From: Callaeas wilsoni
Taxonomy: Eukaryota; Chordata; Aves; Passeriformes; Callaeidae
Assembly: GCA_013398955.1 (NCBI GenBank)
Contig: VWPU01017524.1
Location: 82,875-146,874 of the forward strand
DNA length: 64,000 nt
Reading direction: 5' to 3'
In this document: positions 58,612 to 64,000 of the stretch, one piece after another
How the letters are laid out: each line of letters begins with the position of its first letter
Numbering within the stretch: position 1 is the first letter of the stretch
Position numbers and translations under genes: made by a program
The notes under the pieces: generated by a model
Told to the model about the DNA's origin: nothing
Database searches by the model: none
Seen by the model: only the letters and a program-made list of their open reading frames with translations

Positions 58612-59189
58612 TCAGTTGGAGTAGAGTTAATTTTCTTCACAGTGGCTGGTATGGGCTATGTTTTGGATTTGTGCTGAACCTGGAGCTGATAATATAGAGG
58701 TTTTTTTGTTATTGCTACACAGGGCTTACACAAAGCCAAGGCTTTGCTGTTTGTGCTGTTTCTGTTCGCACACTTGCCACGCTGGTGAGGAAGTTGGGTG
58801 TGTATGGGAGGAGACATAGCTGTGACAGCTGGCCCAAACAGACCAGAGGGGTATTCAGACCACATGACATCATTCTTAGTATATTAAGTAGAGGGAAGAA
58901 GGGGCAAGGGGTAACACCTGATGGTGCATGTCTTCACAAGTAACCACAATGCATGATGGGGCCCTGCTGCCCTGGAAATGGCTGAGGACCTGCCCTCCCA
59001 TCGGTAGCAGTGAATTAATTCCTTGTTTTGCTTTGTGTGTGCAGCTTTTGCTTTCCCTATTAAACTGTCTTTATCTTGAATCCCAAGTTTTCTGACTTTT
59101 ATTCTTCCAATTCTCTCCCTGATCTTGCTGGTGAGGGAGTGAGAGAACTTTCATGGGGCTTGGCTGACAGCGGGGGTTAAACCACAACA
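58612..59189 (+). mobile_element. ERVL-like 5' LTR, plus strand
   Basis: It starts TGTGCTGGTTTCAG and ends GGTTAAACCACAACA, about 578 bp, with TG..CA ends. U3 has the GACAGCTGGCCCAAA box and a decayed TATA (TATATTAA, 58,880-58,887). R/U5 has ATTAAA (59,059-59,064) followed by CTGTCTTTATCTTGAA. It is followed directly by a primer-binding-site remnant and a leader, so it is the 5' LTR of an element. It belongs to the same group as the nested pair near 22 kb. No 3' LTR is seen before the window ends. Confidence 0.88.
59059..59064 (+). promoter_or_regulatory. ATTAAA poly(A) signal of the ERVL-like LTR
   Basis: This common variant hexamer lies about 180 bp downstream of the TATA-like box, in the R region. 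Confidence 0.5.
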
Positions 59190-59975
59190 GTCCTTTTTGA
59201 TGCCTAACTGGGTGCACAAAGGGTTCAAGATAACAACAGATTTGATTGGGATGTGCTAGATTGAATTTTTAGCTGTTACTGCTGTTTAGCTAGTAATGAG
59301 CAGTGCTTGCCATGGGGCCCACTCTCCTAACTGTATATTAGAGTCTACTGCTCATTAGTGATTGCTTTTTACTTTCACTGCTCCCTGTAGTGATGTACTG
59401 ACGATCACCTCACTGTATTGTGCCTGGGAACATTCTGATAACAGCCATGGTGATGCTCCTGGACTGGAAGATGGCCAGGATATTGCTGCTGTTTTCTGTG
59501 CTGCTGGACTGGACAGGCTGAAGCTTCTGTCTGAACTTGAGTTGAAGGGAGTGTGACGTATGATGAGTTCATGATGGAGCAGAGATCCACTTGCAGCCCG
59601 TGGAGGACCCCGTGCCAAAGCAGGTGAATGCTGGAAGGAGGATGTGAAGTGTGAGATGCCCGTGCTAGAGCAGGCTTGCTGGCAGGACTTGTGACCCCAT
59701 GGGGGACCCACACTGGAGCAGTTTGTGAAGAACTAGAGCCCCTGGGAAGGGCCCATGCTGGAGAAGCTCAAGGAGGGCTGCCTCCCGTGGGTGGGACCCC
59801 ACCCTGGAGCGGAGGAAGTCAAGATTCCCTTGCAGCCCATGGTGAAGGCCGTGGTGAAGCAGACTGTCTCCCTGCAGTTGATGGAGGACTCTGATGTGTA
59901 TTATATTAATGGGGGACTCTAGCAGGAACCTGTTGTTGCAGGCAGGCTAGGGACAAGGGGAGGAGCTCATGGCCA
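59190..59975 (+). mobile_element. ERVL-like leader with degenerate repeats, cut off before gag
   Basis: Non-coding sequence follows the LTR. From about 59,590 to 59,880 it holds imperfect units of about 40 bp built on CCCRTGGGAGGGACCC, TGGAGCAG/TGGAGAAG and TTTGTGAAG-type words. It is GC-richer than its surroundings. Frames inside it (for example 59,676-59,894) are shifts of the repeat and not genes. No gag or pol similarity follows; unique AT-rich sequence resumes at about 59,980. Confidence 0.7.
59198..59215 (+). promoter_or_regulatory. Primer-binding-site remnant
   Basis: TGATGCCTAACTGGGTGC lies 8 bases after the LTR end. It resembles a mutated TGGCGCC-type site, the class complementary to lysine tRNA 3' ends, with several changes. 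The tRNA assignment is tentative. Confidence 0.45.
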
Positions 59976-62900
59976 TGTAAACCCAATGACCTGGCCGAAA
60001 AGGCCAGGGCTGGAAATTGTAATGAATATACCTTTATATTGTTTATACAGCACCTGAGGCAAGTTTGTGAAATTTTCTCAGACCTTTGAGTATAAATAGT
60101 TTAAGTATAGTTTTTATTTATTAGTAATTGTTTCTGATAAGCTATTCTTGCAGGTGTGGGGGAGGAAAATGGATTTTTTTTCCTGACTGTTCATCACACA
60201 ATGAAAGAAGTTATGCTGTGTTAGAAAAATATATTATATTTCACATCAGTCTATTTAATCTGCTATTTATTGTTGAGTAAGATAGTAAAAATAAGATTGA
60301 GAAAACAATGAAAACACTGAAAATTTATATGAGAAATCCATTAACATTATTTATAGAATGTACGTTGGTAATTTCTCTGAGCTAAATCTTCAACCTAAAA
60401 GAGCATTGCAGAGAAGAGCTACACGTGCTAAAAGAATCATTGAAACATTATTTTAAGGAGTGCTTATATAAATTTTGATTTTACTGGAAACAGAGGTAAT
60501 GAAAAAACATAAATATTAAAAAACAAATTATCTCTTACAATATTTAAAACCAGAAATTTTTGTTAAGTATTTTTAAGACAAAAATATATCCTGATTAGTA
60601 ATTTTGGGTTTTTTTGAAGATATATGGACTGAATATAACCTAGTTCAGAAAAACTGGAAAGGGCAGGCTTACACTTATCTCTCTGGATCTGTAAAAGCAG
60701 AAAATGTTACAAAAATAGTGTACACCAAATGACTAGCAAAATAAGGGTATAAAAAACACTGCTACATACTAGTTTTGTGTAATTTTTGGTTTTATTTGAG
60801 ACTTATTTAATATTTGAAAATAATTCCTATGGCAATTAACAAATTAGCAGTTTAGCTGGATTACAAAAAAAAAAAAAAAAAAAAACTCAACCCCCCCAAC
60901 CTCAAGTTACTGTGTTACAAAGTGAATTGTTCTACAGCTGCAAAATCAAGTGCCTTAGCTAAGTTAATGATTTTCATTTCTTTTGCATGTGTCAGCATTA
61001 ATGGAGGCAGGCTTCTATAAAGCCTTGCATGTGAAGATGGTGCTGAGCAGACTAGATTCAGTTCTGTTGAATGCTTTTTGCATTTTTTTTAATAACGCAC
61101 AAAGGGAGACTTCAAATCAGGCTGAACTTCAAGCAAAAGTTAATGCTATTCTCTTTTGGGTTCAACCACCCACTTTGCTTAAGGTCACTAGTTGAGGCTA
61201 ATGCTGCACAGAGGGGCTGCAGCAAACTTGGCATCTCCTTGATTAGGCTCCCTGCTGATCTAATACACATACCAACTCACTTGCCAAGTCAAATAACACA
61301 TTTAGTGAATTGGAAATAAGATTTAAGTGAGCTAGCACAATGCGGCTTGCCCTCTCATCTTTTTACCGAATCCTTCTCTTTGTATGCTACACTGTGAAAA
61401 CTGCTCTTGTTAGAGGACTTAATCTTCATTTTTTTCCTGTAGATTATTTGGAAACAGGTCAATTGAATGTTGGGGCTTCAAACTCCTCCTACCAAAGAAA
61501 GACATGGCTTGTGGCATACTGATTGTATCATTTAATTGAAAGGCTGTTATTATTAAAAAGAAAATATTGTAGTATAAGGTTATCTTAGAGTGAAAAAAAA
61601 AATTAGGATTAAATGCAACCCCTTTTTAAATAATGTGTTTACTCCTTTGTCTTCAAATCTCTTATCTCAAGAGTACTTTACATTAATTGCTGGTGAGTAG
61701 GAATTGATAGGGTTGATCATAGTACATATATTCGTCTCTTGTGGCTGTACTACAGTACTTAATTCTTAAATACAGTAAGGTACAATAGAGTGACATTTCT
61801 ATAATGCCTTTCATAAAAGCAAAGTAAATCATTTCACGTAGTGCTAGACTTTGAACTATTCTGTATTTCAGTGAAATAAAATCAGGACTGAAGCTTTCAA
61901 AGTTTGTTCACTGTTTTTATTAATTTGGAAGAAGTTAGAGTGTAAAGTATACTTTGAGATTTAGCACAGATTTGTCTCACACTTTAATGTCATTTATGCT
62001 GTAATAAACTGCACCTGTCTTGTATCTCCATGTTTGGTGTTCAGGATTATGATGTGTATTGACTTTCTAATTATCTTCTTATCTCTTGTGGGTATACATA
62101 TCTATTAGTCTCTCTTCCTTGTTTAACTCCTGAAATAAGAATTTGCTTCCTGAGGTACTCTTGTTCTTTTCTTTCTTTTCTTCCTTTTTTTTTTTTTTTA
62201 AACAAATACAGGGGTACGATAATACAGAGTGGAAAGCTGGAAAAAAACCTGACATTTATAACATCCCATCAAAGACAGGAGATTTTAAGTACTACATTAA
62301 AAAGGAAAAATTTATCTATGTGACCTACAGCTGCAAGATAAAATGACTCTTTTTCTTCCAGAGTAATGGCCAGTGCACTTGACTTCTAATGAATTCACTT
62401 ACTACATTTTAATCCCCAGTAAGGGATTTTGAGGTATCAGCAAAACATCTTGGAATATTTTTTTGTGACCATCTGTGTTCTTTCAGTCTAGCTTTTAAAG
62501 CCAAGCATTTGTTGAACTTGTAGCAGACCTTTGGTGGGAGCTCAGGCAAATGGGATAACATATAGAGTACATTTGTCTTGCTAACCCATTCAAGCAAAAC
62601 AGCAAGGAGGAAACCTCTTCTGCCCTCAGATCTTCCTGTGGTTCTGCAAAGGATTAGTAGAACAGATGCCCTCCCTAACAGATGCCCTCCCTTGCCATTG
62701 CCCCCAGAAAGGAGAAAATGATGTTACTGTCATAGGATCCACATACAGTTGGGGCAGGAACTAGGTCTGTTTTCCTCAGGGAATCATTAACAGCCTTCAG
62801 GTCAAGTGGAAAAAAAATACATCATTATGGAAAAGAGATACTTCTTTGTTGCTTTTCTGAGTCATTCACAAGTCAAAGCAATATTTATCATTCTAAGACC

Positions 62901-63350
62901 TGATTTTCAATTTCATATTAGCTTGACCAACCTGAACCATCAAAGTGGAAAACCGCATGGTTCAGGCCTCATGCTAAATACTTTAAAAGTTTCAGTTAAA
63001 GTATTTAGCATTTTCTAAGATCAAACATGAAAAATGTAGTGGTTTGTCAGTAGCTCAAACATTTAATTAGGAAGATACAGTGTTCGTTATTTGAGGAAAT
63101 AACTTAAAGCATGTTTGAGAACAATCCTGAAACCGGAGAGACATATCCTGTTTCTATTAAGAAAATCCTCCAGCAGCAGAACAAGACATTTTGCATTTGA
63201 AAAGATGAGGCTGCACATGCTCAGGTAACAGTTGGTAGAAATACAGCTAAATGCTTGATTGCTTGGAAAACTGCATCTGTAACAGTGGAGCCTACAAAGG
63301 AAAAACAAGATTTCTTTATTTGTTCCTCCCAAGATTGTCTCAGTGAACCA
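59976..63350. other. Unique AT-rich sequence, nothing recognised
   Basis: It contains a 21-base poly(A) at 60,865-60,885 followed by a C run, and a pyrimidine tract at 62,161-62,199. A 16-bp perfect tandem duplication at 62,661-62,692 is listed separately. The block at about 60,960-61,330 is richer in mixed motifs and looks like conserved non-coding DNA, but only alignment could show this. Confidence 0.45.
62661..62692. repeat. 16-bp perfect tandem duplication
   Basis: AACAGATGCCCTCCCT is repeated once, directly, without mismatches. Confidence 0.9.
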
Positions 63351-64000
63351 GTGTCACAGGCAGAGTGGAAGCTTCAGACAAAGTTTGTTAAGGAATCCCT
63401 CCTATGGAGTCCCCAGGTGCAGAACTGACCCCATGCTTTCTGATCTCTTTCTTAGAGAGGAGTGAAGGTGCAGTTGGATACAAACTTAGCCCCAGATTTT
63501 GTCAATGGAGTGAGGAGCCAACTTATTTCTGTCTCAACACTGGTTGTCAGAAGCATGTGGGAGAGGGGTTGCACATGTGCCAGTTGCAGGAGGCAACTAG
63601 AAAAAGGTGGGAGAAAGCCTTGTCTGTGGGGAGACTTTGCCTGGCAACCATTTCATTTCTCACATGGGACAGGCAGGCAGCAAGGGAACACCAAATACAC
63701 TGTACCCTCCAGAGTGGTTCTCCAATCAGTGGCAAAAGGTCTCCACCCATGCACTGCAGTGGAATGTTGGACTGGGCCAACAGTCTCCTGAGAACAGGTA
63801 GACCTTGGGAGGAGACAAGGGGCATAAAATGTAACTGTATCACAAGCTCTGGGCCTCTTTTGGCCTGTTCTTTTTGGATGTTGTCTTTTTGGTCTTTTGG
63901 TCAGCTTCTTGCCCTGGCTCTAGTCTTCTTCTTGAGGGATCTTGGCTGGACACCAGCTGACTCTGAGCCTCCCATCACCTGTGCTGCCTCCCTGTGCTCC
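63351..64000 (+). other. GC-richer edge segment, possibly part of an LTR
   Basis: The composition changes to GC-richer, CpG-poor DNA. A TGTCACAGGC start near 63,351 and a TATA-like GGCATAAAATG at about 63,820, followed by a GGGCCTCTTTTGGCCTG segment, suggest the U3-R of an LTR that runs off the window. No internal retroviral sequence is visible to confirm it. The 109-codon frame at 63,462-63,791 overlaps an almost equal frame on the other strand and matches nothing I know. Confidence 0.3.

Noticed and set aside
59355..59713. Minus-strand frames of 102 and 118 codons, Ser/Pro-rich
   Set aside because: They are antisense to the ERVL-like leader, and their composition comes from the GC-richer leader repeats.
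62143..62346. 67-codon frame after a pyrimidine tract and ACAG, exon-like
   Set aside because: Its first third is the pyrimidine tract itself and the rest matches no protein; there is no upstream or downstream exon support.
1..64000. CRISPR array, bacterial operon, prophage or toxin system
   Set aside because: There are no spaced repeats of that type, no ribosome-binding-site-led coding runs and no compact gene order; all evidence points to vertebrate nuclear DNA.

Overview
This 64 kb window looks like a gene-poor, AT-rich stretch of a bird nuclear genome. The evidence is the combination of a CR1 LINE 3' end with its terminal ATTCTRTG-type repeat, several ERVL-like LTRs of the kind common in birds, a gammaretrovirus-like (class I) pol fragment, a CpG-poor background and many A/T-rich simple repeats. 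No bacterial or plasmid-type gene organisation is present. I found no host protein-coding gene, tRNA or rRNA that I can support. The long open frames lie in retroelements, in simple repeats, or in unrecognised sequence where they could be chance.

Layout: 1-21.66 kb is mostly unique sequence with simple repeats, a small GC-richer block at 19.03-19.48 kb and a possible old MIR-like SINE near 18.3 kb. 21.66-22.82 kb holds two LTRs of one ERVL-like group, one inserted in the opposite orientation inside the other. 24.7-28.2 kb holds three LINE fragments on the minus strand: an old CR1 piece, a better preserved 5'-truncated CR1 (25.9-26.6 kb) and an ancient CR1/L2-clade reverse transcriptase remnant. 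33.1-35.83 kb is a minus-strand class I endogenous retrovirus reduced to the end of pol plus one LTR. 36.85-37.29 kb is a solo LTR of the same family as the LTRs of a minus-strand ERVL-like provirus at 46.14-50.90 kb, which keeps recognisable gag, protease, RT, RNase H and integrase pieces, all broken. 41.08-41.23 kb is an uninterrupted (GAAAAA)26 array. 58.61-59.98 kb is a plus-strand ERVL-like LTR with primer-binding-site remnant and repetitive leader, cut off before gag. The last 650 bp may be part of another LTR that runs off the window.

Nothing here forms a working genetic system. The retroelements are relics: catalytic residues are lost, stops and small tandem duplications break the frames, and one integrase has lost most of its core. 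The most informative structures are the nested LTR pair, the ERVL provirus whose 5' LTR remnant runs directly into gag, the perfect hexanucleotide array and two or three small inverted repeats or motif clusters in otherwise unique DNA. I did not find a convincing undescribed system.
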